Below, one piece after another: positions 49,630 through 59,600 of a stretch of DNA of 64,000 bases. The position numbers and the translations under genes are program-made. The stretch's first letter is position 1; every line of letters starts with the position of its first letter. Source of the stretch: Pleodorina starrii (Eukaryota > Chlorophyta > Chlorophyceae > Chlamydomonadales > Volvocaceae); contig BRXU01000037.1 in NCBI GenBank assembly GCA_030267565.1, positions 903,001 through 967,000 on the forward strand, read 5' to 3'. Below the pieces are notes generated by a model, which was not told the DNA's origin, made no database searches, and was given only the letters and a program-made list of their open reading frames with translations.

Positions 49630-51656
49630 GGGGGAAGCGAGCTGGCGCCGCCGATTTCTTCTGGGGCCGCGGCAGCGGCCTCGGGATCGGTGGCAGGACT
49701 GGCGGGAGGGGCAGCGCCGCCGCTGCCGGCCTTAGCGGTTTCCGCTGTGGCGGTCCGCTGGTCGGCGGCGGCGGCCTGGGATGAGGAGCTGACGCTGCTG
49801 GCCTGCGCCTTGCTGACACAGCAGGCGCCTGGGCTGGCGGTGGTCATGCCCACGGCTGGGCTTGCCTCGGCTGTGGATGCGCAGGAGAGCGCATTGGCGG
49901 AAGGGACCGACCCTGACGTGTGGCTTGACGCGTCAACGCTGGCGCACCTCCAGGGCGCGCCGGCGGGGGTTGGGACCGACGGGCGACCGGAACGGCGCGT
50001 GCTCCGACGGGCCGCGCTGTACCGGTGGACGGGAGATCAATTGGTGAGGGCCTGCCGTGACGGCTCGACGCGGGTCTGCCCGCCGCCCGACGCTCGGGAG
50101 GCCATCGTGCAGCAAGTGCACGCGGTGGCCCACCTGGGGATACGGCGGACCTTGGCGCTGGTGCAGATGGGTCACTGGTGGCACGGGATGCGGAAAACCG
50201 TCCAGCGGGTCGTGCGCAGCTGCAAGCTGTGCGACATGGCCAACAGTGGCGGCGTCGCGCGCCCGATCCAGCTGCAGCCGTTGGCCATACGGGGCATGTT
50301 CTACCGCTGGGGCGTTGACCTGGCGGGACCTCTGCCCCCGACTTCGCCATTTGGCTATACTTATGTCATGGTATGCATTGAGCATTTCACCAAGCATGCG
50401 GAGTTTGTGGCCCTGCGGAGCAAGCAGCCTGACGAGACGTCCCGCGGCCTGCTGGAGCTGGTGGCCCGGTTCTCGGCCCCAGCCGAAGTGGTGACCGACC
50501 GCGGCGGTGAGTTCCAAGGGGCTTTCGCGACGCTGCTGCGGCAATGCTTCGTCGACCATCGGCTGACCTCGGCGGGCCATCCCCAAGCAGACGGGGCCGC
50601 CGAGCGGCTGGTTCAGGTCGTCAAGGCGGCGCTGCGCAAGCACTGCAAGGACACGGGAAGGACGGACGATTGGGAACTGCAACTGCCTTGGCTGGCGCTC
50701 GCCTACCGCTGCTCGCCTCAGGCGTCGACCCGGTACTCGCCATACGAACTCATGTTCGGCGTGCCGCCGTTCGTACCGCCTGCTGTGCGGGAGCGCATGG
50801 CGGAGTCGCTGGGGCTGGCCGGCCCGGTGGGAGCTTATGCGGCGGCGCTCCAAGAGCGCGCCGCACTACTTCTGCAGCGGCAATCTCCCATCGCTGCGGC
50901 AAATCTGCTCATCGCCCAGCACCGAGACACACGCCGGTACGCGCACGTGCGCCAGGCAAGTACCGGCCGCCGGCTGTGGAGTTCGCCCCGGGCGACTACG
51001 TGTATGTGCGCCGGTCAGCGGTGCACAACACTCTGCAGATGCCGGTGTACGACGAGGTGCTGCGCGTAGAGCGGGTCGGAGCCATGGGAGTAGCAGTGTT
51101 GTTAGGGCGTGATGGGGGACGAATTAGGCGTAGGATAGAGCAGCTGGTGCCGTGCCACCTGCCCGATCTTGATCCGATCGTCGACGTACGGCTGCAACGG
51201 CCAACCGCCGACCTCGCCTGCGAGGTCTGTGAGTCGCCCGAAGATGAGGCGCACATGCTGCTGTGCGATGCGTGCGGGACAGGCTGGCACCTGCAGTGCC
51301 TGTCCCCGCCGCTGAGCGCGGTGCCGCCGGGACAGTGGGTCTGCCCTGAGTGTGTCAAGCTCAGGCGCGAGGCCCTGGTGGGGCCAGAGATGGCCTTGCC
51401 CAAGGCGGCGCCGGTCCTGTTCCCCAACGCCGCCACGCGGCGGCGGGACGAGCAAGCGGCAGCACTCGACGGTGTCCGGGTCAAGCGTGTCGTGTACACG
51501 GGGCAGGGAAGGCAGCGGGCGAGGTCAGTGGTTTGGGGTACGGTGCGGTATCGCGGAGCCATGGCTAGGCCCCACTACTTTCTCGTCGAGTGGGACGAGG
51601 GGTCAGCTGAGCCGATGGGCATCACCGCAGTGAACCGCCTGCTGGTGACTGGATGA
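49630..51656 (+). pseudogene. gypsy integrase with C-terminal PHD finger
   Basis: After a G-run frame change at about 49,625 and an Ala-rich linker, the integrase zinc region (VHAVAHLGIRRT ... SCKLCDM) and the catalytic D-D-E positions are visible: YRWGVDLAGPL, VVTDRGGEF, HPQADGAAERL (about 50,300-50,610). A frame change near 50,955 leads to an SH3-like tail (VEFAPGDYVYVRRSA, YDEVLRVERVGAMG), then a PHD finger, then YRGAMARPHYFLVEWDEGS and the TGA at 51656. Inside each block the frame stays open for hundreds of codons, so decay is recent or some of the frame changes are sequencing errors. Confidence 0.85.
51219..51353 (+). other. PHD finger motif
   Basis: The spacing is Cys-x2-Cys, Cys-x2-Cys, His-x2-Cys, Cys-x2-Cys (CEVC, LLCDACGTGWHLQC, WVCPEC) with the Trp before the last pair. 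This is the C4HC3 pattern of PHD fingers, many of which bind the H3 tail. It sits where chromodomains sit in chromoviruses, so a targeting role is the natural inference. Confidence 0.9.
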
Positions 51657-52734
51657 TTGGGGGGCTTAGTGCAGTGTTTTGTTGGGATGCCTCACGGTTG
51701 GGTACTCAGCGGAGGGGTTGGAAGACCGCTTGTACGCGGCGAGGGACTTTTCACCTGGTGGTGATCCGCGAAGGGTCGCTTGGGCCTGAACAGGCCGTCG
51801 AACTGCGCGCGCGCGACTAGAGGAACTGAACCTTCCGGGGCGGCGCCGCGTGGCGCGTTGTGTGACTGTTTCGCCCCGGCAGATCGCCGCCTTGCGGCTG
51901 GGGGGGGGGGACAGGGCTCCGGGCGTAGACCCGGCGGGAAGGCGGCTAGCCGCCTTGCGTAACGCAGGTTTCAGAAGTGAGTGTCCTCGACGTTGGGACG
52001 TAGACGCCCACGGTGGCGCAGGTCGGGCCGCAATGGCCGCGCTTGGAAGAGGGGATTTGTAGGCATGGGTTGCGGGATGTTCTCGGAAGTGCCGGCCCAG
52101 AGCACGGTACGGTGGGCCGAGTGGCTGATAGGGGATGGGAATTGGGGTGGCTGTTGCCGGTGTACGGCAGAAGTGCAGTCGTTGTTGCCTAGGCGTATTG
52201 CCGCTCCATGCCCTGCAGGGCTGGCAGCGCGCACTCGAGTATTTCTTCGTTGCTGTTGCCTTGGGGAGAGTGAAGCATAGTGCGCGCGTGCTTGGGCTGG
52301 GCGCCACTGGCGCAGGACGGCACGACATTGTGCGAACGCAGACCTCGGATTCCAGAGCAGCAGACTCCGGACAAACCGCGTATTCGGATTTGGATCTTGG
52401 CGACCTCCGCGAGACGGGCGCGAAGCTCTTATTGCCGGACGATAGCGCGCCTTGACTTGTGCATGCTAGGCCGCGAGCGCCTCGCTCGATAGACGACTAG
52501 CCGTTTAGCGGCGCCGTACACCCTCGTTTGTGCGGTGGGTTGAAACCCGTAGTAGTTGCATTGCGACCGGCGTCAGGCTTCCGTGCCGGCCGGGTAGTCG
52601 CAGGGACAGTTGCAGGTCTAGCCTCGCTGTCTTTCAGTATGGGTAGCTGCTTTTTCGCGCCGCGCGTCATAGCCAGCACCTCCCTCGCTTAGCTTCGCTG
52701 CTACGTTCCGGGGGGGGGGAGTCCGCGTACCCAG
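51657..52734. other. 3' part of the gypsy element, LTR limits unknown
   Basis: ATTGGGGGGCTTAG follows the coding end closely and could be a polypurine tract, with an LTR starting TGCAGTG at about 51,670. No matching copy exists upstream, so this is not confirmed. No coding region is recognised. Confidence 0.35.
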
Positions 52735-53051
52735 TGTCGCGGGCACATGCCTTCCAGCGTTGGGGCATGACAGCTGTCGTGCAACATTGGTGTCGGTACA
52801 TTTCCGGGACAAATGCCCGGTGAGGGCGCGGAGAGACGTTAGGAAGGACCCTCGAGCGTATCTGGACGTATCTCCATCTTATGGGAGATATTCCGGTCGT
52901 ACTGCTCGTCCAATCGAGCTTCTACCTAGGCGCGAGCGCTTCCTGCTGGAAGCGCTTCGCTTGGTGTGTGCTCGCGCGGGGCGTGCGCGACAGCAGCTGG
53001 ACTGCAGCCGGGAAATGTCGCGGGCACATGCCTTCCAGCGTTGGGGCATGA
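52735..53051 (+). repeat. 36-bp direct repeats around copy C of the short dispersed repeat
   Basis: TGTCGCGGGCACATGCCTTC (36 bp in all, to GGGGCATGA) stands at 52735-52770 and again at 53016-53051. Between them lies copy C (52789-53015), starting TGTCGGTACATTTCCGGG and ending GCAGCCGGGAAA. Its ends are imperfect inverted repeats (ACATTTCCGGG and CCGGGAAATGT). The arrangement suggests a small mobile element or a local duplication. Confidence 0.8.
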
Positions 53052-53237
53052 GAAGATAGCCCTGGCACCGAGCAGCTCCCGTTGCCAAATGCATGGTCTG
53101 GTTGGTACACTGGCAGACGAGACACCCGCGCGCCCAGCTGCCCAAGGTGGATACCCCCCATGCAAGTGGGGTGAGATGTGAGGTAATGTGACGATGACAT
53201 GCGTGCCTCCACGTGCATCCACTCGCTCCAGCAGCTG

Positions 53238-55781
53238 CTACCCCGCCAGCCGTATGTCGTACACCGCGATGCGCATATCCGGGAACAGCTCCGTCAGTGG
53301 CGGAGGAGAGGGTGGAGGCGAGGGCACGGAAGGCTCGTGCACCTCCCGACACTCCAGACCACAGGCAGCAAGCTGAGAAAAGAACTGCAGTGGCGGATTC
53401 ATGCAGGGGCGGCCGCGCAATCAAAGCATTAGGTGTGAATGCGGTGTGGAGCGAGGAGGTCAGGGTGCACAACTGGATGGGGCCAGAAGTCAAAGAATAA
53501 CACATAGTGTGGAATAGAGTCTGGCCCCCGCATATCAGGCACCTTGCAATGCTGATTTCGTTCGGCCGTCCGTGTACACGACGTATCGTCCCATTCCAGC
53601 CCGTTCCTGCCTACCTGCATGTCGTGCGTGTCGAAGCGGTGTTTGGTGTGGCAGTACAGGATGCGGCCGGAGCCAGAGCCCGCCAGCGCCCGCATGACCT
53701 AAGAGAGGGAGGATGGGGAAAGGGGCAATGTCCCAAGGGACACTAAGAGGGACGATATGGGTACTACGACAAGGCAATGGTGGGCACATAGGCTTGGTCT
53801 GGTCTGAATTAGACATAACCGGTGTACGGTTTAATGTCCTGGGTTCGATGCCCGGGGAGACCCTGACAATGTCGGGAGTGGCAAGATTATGACTAGTTGC
53901 TGAGATGTGGAGTTTGGGTCCCTATTGATTGGGCAGATGACACGGTTGGTTGGTGGCAATCGCTGAACCCTCAGTCTCTACGGATGTCGGGTGAATTGAT
54001 GAGGTGGGGTCCTAGTCGACAGGACAAACCGCCTTGGACTCACAGTTCGTATGGCGTTGGACAGTGTGACGGTGGTGGATGGTGCTCTAAGCGAACAAAC
54101 TCGTGGCTGTTAAAATAGGAGGGCGGTGCCCTCATCACCCTAGAAGCCCCCCCCCACACACACACACACTGACACATGACATAACATAAGCTTGGGCTTT
54201 CGTCTTATCAGCGAGGTAGCACATGAGGTTCATGCCACTCACCCTGGGCAGGCAATCCGCTCCCACGTCGTTGTAAACCAGGTCACTACCCAACACCAGG
54301 TCCCACTGCTGGGAGCACAACGTGCAGCCACTGTCAGTGCCGCTGGAGCTGCTGGAGCTGCCGCTGCGCTCCCCGCTGCTGCTGATGACGGTGCCGGTAT
54401 CATCGCTGCATCCGCGCCCAAGTCCATGGACATCCCTGAGTGGACACAGATCCGCTCCTCCGAGAGCTGGCTCCAGATCCGCTGACGGATCCGGTTGCAA
54501 GCGGGGCCCAATAGGGCCCGAGCCGCTTCTGCAGGTGCCGTACTCGGGGAGGGGGTCCACGGCCAAGGGTGTGGGACAGGACTGGGGCCCCTGCGTCTGC
54601 AGCTGCAGCTGTAGCGGCGGTGACTCAGACAGCGACGGGTCAGCATCCCTAGTGCCGGCCACCCACACTTGGGAATCCCTGGGCATGTCAGCAATAGATT
54701 GCTGTGGCGCTGCTGGGCCAGAGCATCTTCCCTCTTTCTGGCCCTGGTGGCTGCACGGCTGCACCTGCACCTGGCCGTGCTGCTGCTGCTGCTGCTCAAT
54801 CCGTCCGGCGACGCTCCTCCAATCGCACGGCTCAGCCCTGACCACCCCCATCCCGGGCAGATGGGCATTTAGGGCCAGGTTGTGCCTCAGCCAGGCCAGC
54901 CCCCCGCCCTCCTCCTGCTCCGTGAGCACCACCTGCATGCGTGTAAGGACGGGAGAGGGGAGGGAGAGCGAGGCGGAAGCGGGGCGGGGAAAAGAGGGCC
55001 GGTCGGGTGCTGTTGCTGCCACTTACCCTGCAGGCTTTTGCAATAATGCAGGGTGGTAAAATCACACGAATGACCGAGGACCAGGTTTCAGCCAGCCGCC
55101 TACCACTTACTAGCACCGAGTCAGCCACCATTCCGGCGGGGGCGCCGTGGAGCATTGCCCGGTTTTATCGTGCCTGGTCTAGCTCCCCAACGCCATGGAT
55201 GTCCCTGCCATGCCAACCCTGGCGTACCCTAAGGCCATGGCAAATGAGTTAACTTCATTTCTGCACCGCACTGGTCTCTCTTGCCTGTGCGACCCTTCAC
55301 CTCAAGTCCAACCAACGGAAAGCGAGGCCCCTTTCAGACAGACCGGTTGTCTTCCCAAGTGGCCATCTTGTCCGCCCCGGCAGTCCGTTTCGCCCCTGGC
55401 CCCTCATTGCCCCCCCTCACCACCGCTGCGGCCGGCAGGTTCCTGGCCACCGTCATGCCCAACCAGCCCAGTCCAGCCCCCAGCTCGAGGACTCGAAGCC
55501 CGGGGCGGTTCAGACCAAGCTCCGGGCCCATCTCCTCAAGAAATGAACACAGCCTGAAGCGGGGTATGTATGGTTGGGGAAAAGGAAGTAAGACTACCCA
55601 ACATGTTGAGACACGTGCGGGCTGCGGGCGTGGCTGCGGGCTGGTGGCGGCGGGCTGGCGTCTTTGTACCCGGATACGCACGCATGCAGGCACACCTGCG
55701 TGCAGCATCCCATACACGTCCACCGGTGGTGGTAAGGGCGGCGTGCTCGGTGATGACGTCGTAGGCCCAGTGATGATTCAT
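53238..55781 (-). CDS. Methyltransf_16 (METTL21/FAM86-like) methyltransferase, five exons
   Basis: Inferred exons in gene order are 55696-55781, 55421-55553, 54243-54932, 53615-53698 and 53238-53384; phases agree at every junction and give about 379 residues. Motif I is VLELGAGLGWLG (about residues 50-61), preceded by GGRVWDAARRLCSFLEE. LTEQEEGGGLAWLRHNLALN holds the ribose-binding acidic residue. WDLVLGSDLVYNDV near residue 290 is the family signature, and YCHTKHRFD with FFSQLAACGLECREVHEP closes the fold. The family uses S-adenosylmethionine and mostly methylates lysines of chaperones, translation factors or other proteins in the cytosol; the substrate here is unknown. Oddities: about 130 residues of Gln/Ser/Pro-rich filler inside exon 3, and a tRNA-like insert in intron 3. 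The start is uncertain. ATG 55781 is the only ATG in the first exon, whose frame is open for about 30 codons upstream without another ATG, so another 5' exon may exist. Confidence 0.85.
53775..53870 (+). repeat. possible tRNA-derived SINE in an intron
   Basis: CTGGGTTCGATGCCCGG forms a good T arm with a GGTTCGATGCC B box. GGTCTGG upstream and GGAGACC downstream pair as an imperfect acceptor stem about 67 bases apart, and AACCG/CGGTT makes an anticodon-like stem with only a 5-base loop. It is therefore tRNA-like but not a working tRNA. It lies in intron 3 of the methyltransferase gene, opposite to its transcription. No poly(A) or target duplication was identified. Confidence 0.4.
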
Positions 55782-56639
55782 CGACGACCGAGAGTCAAAA
55801 TCACTTCGTAAGCATGCGGTGATTAACTGTATAAATCCTTCTTCAGAGCGTGGAAATGTGGTCTGCTTCAAATTGAGACTTTGAGACTAAAAAAGCGAAA
55901 AAACGACACAGGCCCAACAAAACACCTCTTGACAAGCTTTACGAACAAGCGAGGTCTCAAGTCGCGTTTTTTCTTAACACAAGAGTTAACACTCACACGG
56001 ATTACAAAGTTCACACGTTGAGGGGCCTTACTAAGGTCGGAGTAACCTGGTCGGAGTTTTTCTGTGCATTCCCTTGGGTATTAGGAAGGTCTTGTTGCAC
56101 TGGCATTGTTTGCTTGTAACGATCGCCCAAATGCCTGCTCTTCTCCGTTCGTCCGTTGAGCCCTCCGACTTTGTGTTTATCATTTTGATTTTGTTATCAT
56201 AATCTTTCGACCTGTCCATTATCAAGTGACCGTAATTGGTATATTGGTCGATCACAACCTGATCATTACCGTGTAATAGCGTTGTGCATCCCCGGTACCT
56301 GAGAGCGCTTCGTAACCTGTACGGTGACCGCTGTGCCAGTCCGGGAAAACCATAATTCCCTTTCTTTGCCCTGGTGCATTAGTTTGGGTATGCCAGCGAC
56401 CATGTGCAATGTTTTTGCTGGATCACTGCTCAATCAAGCATTTGAAGGCAAGGTCCAGAAATAATAGCAGACCAGTTTGTCCGTGATAAAGCTAGTGCTA
56501 ACTTCTTATATGTGATACATGCAGTCAACATTCCAAGCACTGAAGTATGCTGCGGCGATACTGAGTCGTATATCGTAAATGGCAGGGCTCTAGGCTCAGT
56601 ATTTATACCTGCAAGGCAACGTGATCACTACTGGCCGGG
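55782..56639. promoter_or_regulatory. divergent intergenic region
   Basis: About 860 bp lies between the first seen exon of the minus-strand methyltransferase and the ATG of the plus-strand exostosin-like gene. It is AT-richer than either gene and should hold both promoters. TATTTATACC at about 56,600 is TATA-like and lies 40 bases before the ATG at 56640. No other element was recognised. Confidence 0.4.
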
Positions 56640-59600
56640 ATGCCCGGACTTCGCTATGTGGCGTGGCTGGTGGCTCTGGCGTTGACCTCGTCTGGGGCAT
56701 TGGAGCTGGACCTGCGAACGCACAAGCCATCAGCCGGGAGCCTGGCGTCCGGGGCGGCCACGGTTATGCGAGAGCGTCCCAAGGGCCATCGGGCTTTGCT
56801 TGAGTCCGACTACGAAGAAGCGGCGCTTCAGGCGTTGTCTGCTTCCCACACCTCCGCACTGCCCACACACCCCGACGTGGGTCTGGACCACTTGTTTGCG
56901 CCGCTAAATCGGAGCTGCCACCCTGACTGCACCAAAAGAGGCAACTGCAACGCCGAGGAGGGGCGCTGCGAGTAAGCGACTAGGTGCATTCTTGGAGCAG
57001 TTTGGGAGAGCTGTGCAGGGTTGGGTTTGGACGCTGACCAGGCGTGTCTGGCGCACTGACCCTCTGGGTTTCTCATGCGCAATACTGCAGCCGGGCGGGC
57101 GGAACTCCCCGGGGGATCGCGTGCGTAGAGTCCCTTCTCCTCTCTCCTTGATTCCTCCAAGGAAGGTACAGCGGTCGAGCGCTGCTAACGGTGATGGTAG
57201 CAGGGCAGGATAGGGCAGGCGACCGTATGGCTGTGCATGGGCGTCTCTGGCAAGGGGTTTACGTCGAGTTAGCGCCGGGTTAGCGGCAATAAGGTCTGTG
57301 TGTACGACGCATCCTAAACACAGGTGCAGTGCGCCCCAGAGCAGGGTCAGCCAAGTGGGGTCGCTTCCTTAAGGTTGGCCCCCGCGGGTTGCACATCGCG
57401 CCCGTCCTGCCTCACCTTCGCGCACATCCCCTCTCATTTGTTGCTGCCTTCTGCTGCCTTCCGCTGGCCACCACTGCGATCCGCCAACGCCGACTCTGCT
57501 GCGGCTGCGTCGACCTCGTGCCATACAGGTGTCCCTTCGGGTACACAGGTGAGCGCTTCGACCTGGCAGTCAGTCAGGGCCTGTCCAATCCAGTCGACAC
57601 CAGCTGCAACGCTGCTGGCAGCACTGCTCCTGCATTGCCCTTACCGTGATGCACCCCACCCCGGCGTGACGATAACCCTGGTCCCAACTCAGTCCGCGCA
57701 TGTCCTTTTCCCCCTTCCCTCCCTCCCCACCGGTCCATCCCCGTCCTGTATCACCGCCTTCCTTCTCACCCCCCCCAAGGCGCCACGTGCGACGATCCGC
57801 TGCTGTCTGGTTGCCAGCTGGGTCCCGGTCTGGAGCCATTCTTCGGAATGGTGATACCGCGGAACTGCGAGTGCATGCGACAAGCCAACAAGTTCTTTGG
57901 ATGCTCTCCAAACGTGAGTGAGGAACCGAGCCAGGTCTAGGGAGGATGTCAGCAGGGCGGAGAGAGTTGAGGTCGATCCAAGTATCGGGGATGTGAGCCA
58001 TCCGCCCAGGGGGCATGTGGTCGGTCGGTGAGCTGATCATTGTGAAGCCGGGGAGCTTTACGACCGTCCCCGGCTTCCATGGTGCGGTTCCTCTTTGCAT
58101 TGCTCCCTTGAGCAACGCATAGATTGCGGCCACAAAGGACGAACCATTTGCCCTTACACTCCACCCCCAGGACAAGCTTGCATTATCTTCTGTCCCCTCT
58201 CCACCCACCAGCCCCTCTGGGTCCCTTGCGACCACGCCCTTGACCCCTAACCCTCCTGCATACCGGCGATGTTGTCCGATTGTGGCGCTGACCCGCATCC
58301 ACCCATATACCCTTTCACCCCTTCCATCTCCACCTGCTGCCCCACAGAACAACACGTGCACGCTGGCCTCCCTCAGCTTCCACGACGTGTCCTGCTACTC
58401 GGTGAGGGGTAGGCAGGGGAAGTGGGGGGCGGGGGTGCAGTGTGCGGGGTGGGCCTGTGTGTGGGGGGTGGGGGAGGGGGAGGGGGGGGGGGCTGAGAAG
58501 TGAGACCCAGACAATGCTGCGGAGGAAGGACGGTTGGCAGGACCTACTTCCAGGCTTGTCCCTGCCCGTTTCTTCCCGCCCCATTCCATGTCTTCTTCCC
58601 CCCTCCCCGCCCTGCCCCGGGCCCGGCCCTCCGCGGCCGCCTGTCAGTTCACCGGCAAGCCCCCCTCCGAGCAGTACAGCTCCATGCCGTTGCTGGACAG
58701 CCCGGGAGTGGAGTACTTCCGGGGCTCCATTCGGAGGGAGGTGCGGCTGGAGCGTGTGGAGGTGGAGGAAGGACTGGTGGGCAGGGACATTTGGAACACG
58801 TGAGTAGAGTGGAGGGGCCGGGGAGGTCGGGACTGCCGAGAGTCGTTAGGGGAATGATTGGGGAGGGGAGGCCGATGGATTGTTCCAACAGGAGAGGAAT
58901 CATGTTACGGTTGGCGGGAGCAGGCGGAAAAGGGTGGAGGCCGGGGATGCCGTTTGTCGGTGATACTGCGCGGCGTGGAGGGCGTTTCAGTACCAAGGAG
59001 GGAAGGCGGCTAGACAGGAGCAGTCCGTCACGGCTGTCCGTCACGGCTGACCGTCAAAACCCACCCACAGGCTGGAGGGGCCCACGTGCGGCCGTATTAC
59101 ACGGTTCGGCCCTTCATGGCCCTCCCATTCCCTCGAGCACCCATGCGATGTGTAAATTGCCGTAACAGTCGGTTTCCTCGGGCAGCAACTACGCGTTTGC
59201 TGGCTTGGCTCGGTGCAGCAACCAGTACCATCCCCGCATTTTACTCTCGACACACCCACCCCCACCCCGCGGTTTTATCTTGATCAACCCTATCTGCCGC
59301 AGAGCTTTCCTGAGCCTTCCTCTGGACAAGTGCGGGGAGCACAAGTGCCACGGCCGGGGGGCGTGCGTTGCGCAGCTCGAGGTGGGGCAGGCAGGGGGGA
59401 GCCGTAGGGATGCTCAGCTCATTGTTCCTGCTGCTGCTGCACCACACTCCACCGCACCTCGCCGCACTACAGCACGTGTCGTACAACGCCCCCCTTAGCG
59501 TTATGAAAGTCATCTCTCCTGAACCCCGCTTCTGCCCAATGCCCGCATCCCCCTGCGTCGATCAGTCCACCGACCTGGCGGCCCTTCGCGCTGCTACTGA

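Larger units (their letters stand above)
44202..52734 (+). mobile_element. decayed Ty3/gypsy element with C5-methyltransferase-like domain and PHD finger
   Basis: Gag, protease, reverse transcriptase, RNase H, a methyltransferase-like domain, integrase and PHD finger follow one another on the plus strand from about 44.25 to 51.66 kb. The coding sequence changes frame about ten times and has at least one in-frame stop (45402-45404). I could not find a 5' LTR; the element begins close to the subtelomere-like sequence and is probably 5'-truncated. The sequence after the stop at 51656 may hold a 3' LTR, but without a partner its limits cannot be fixed, so the right coordinate is approximate. Confidence 0.85.

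Noticed and set aside
51657..52734. Defined 3' LTR for the methyltransferase-bearing gypsy
   Set aside because: No second copy of this sequence exists upstream of gag, so neither end of an LTR can be fixed from this window.
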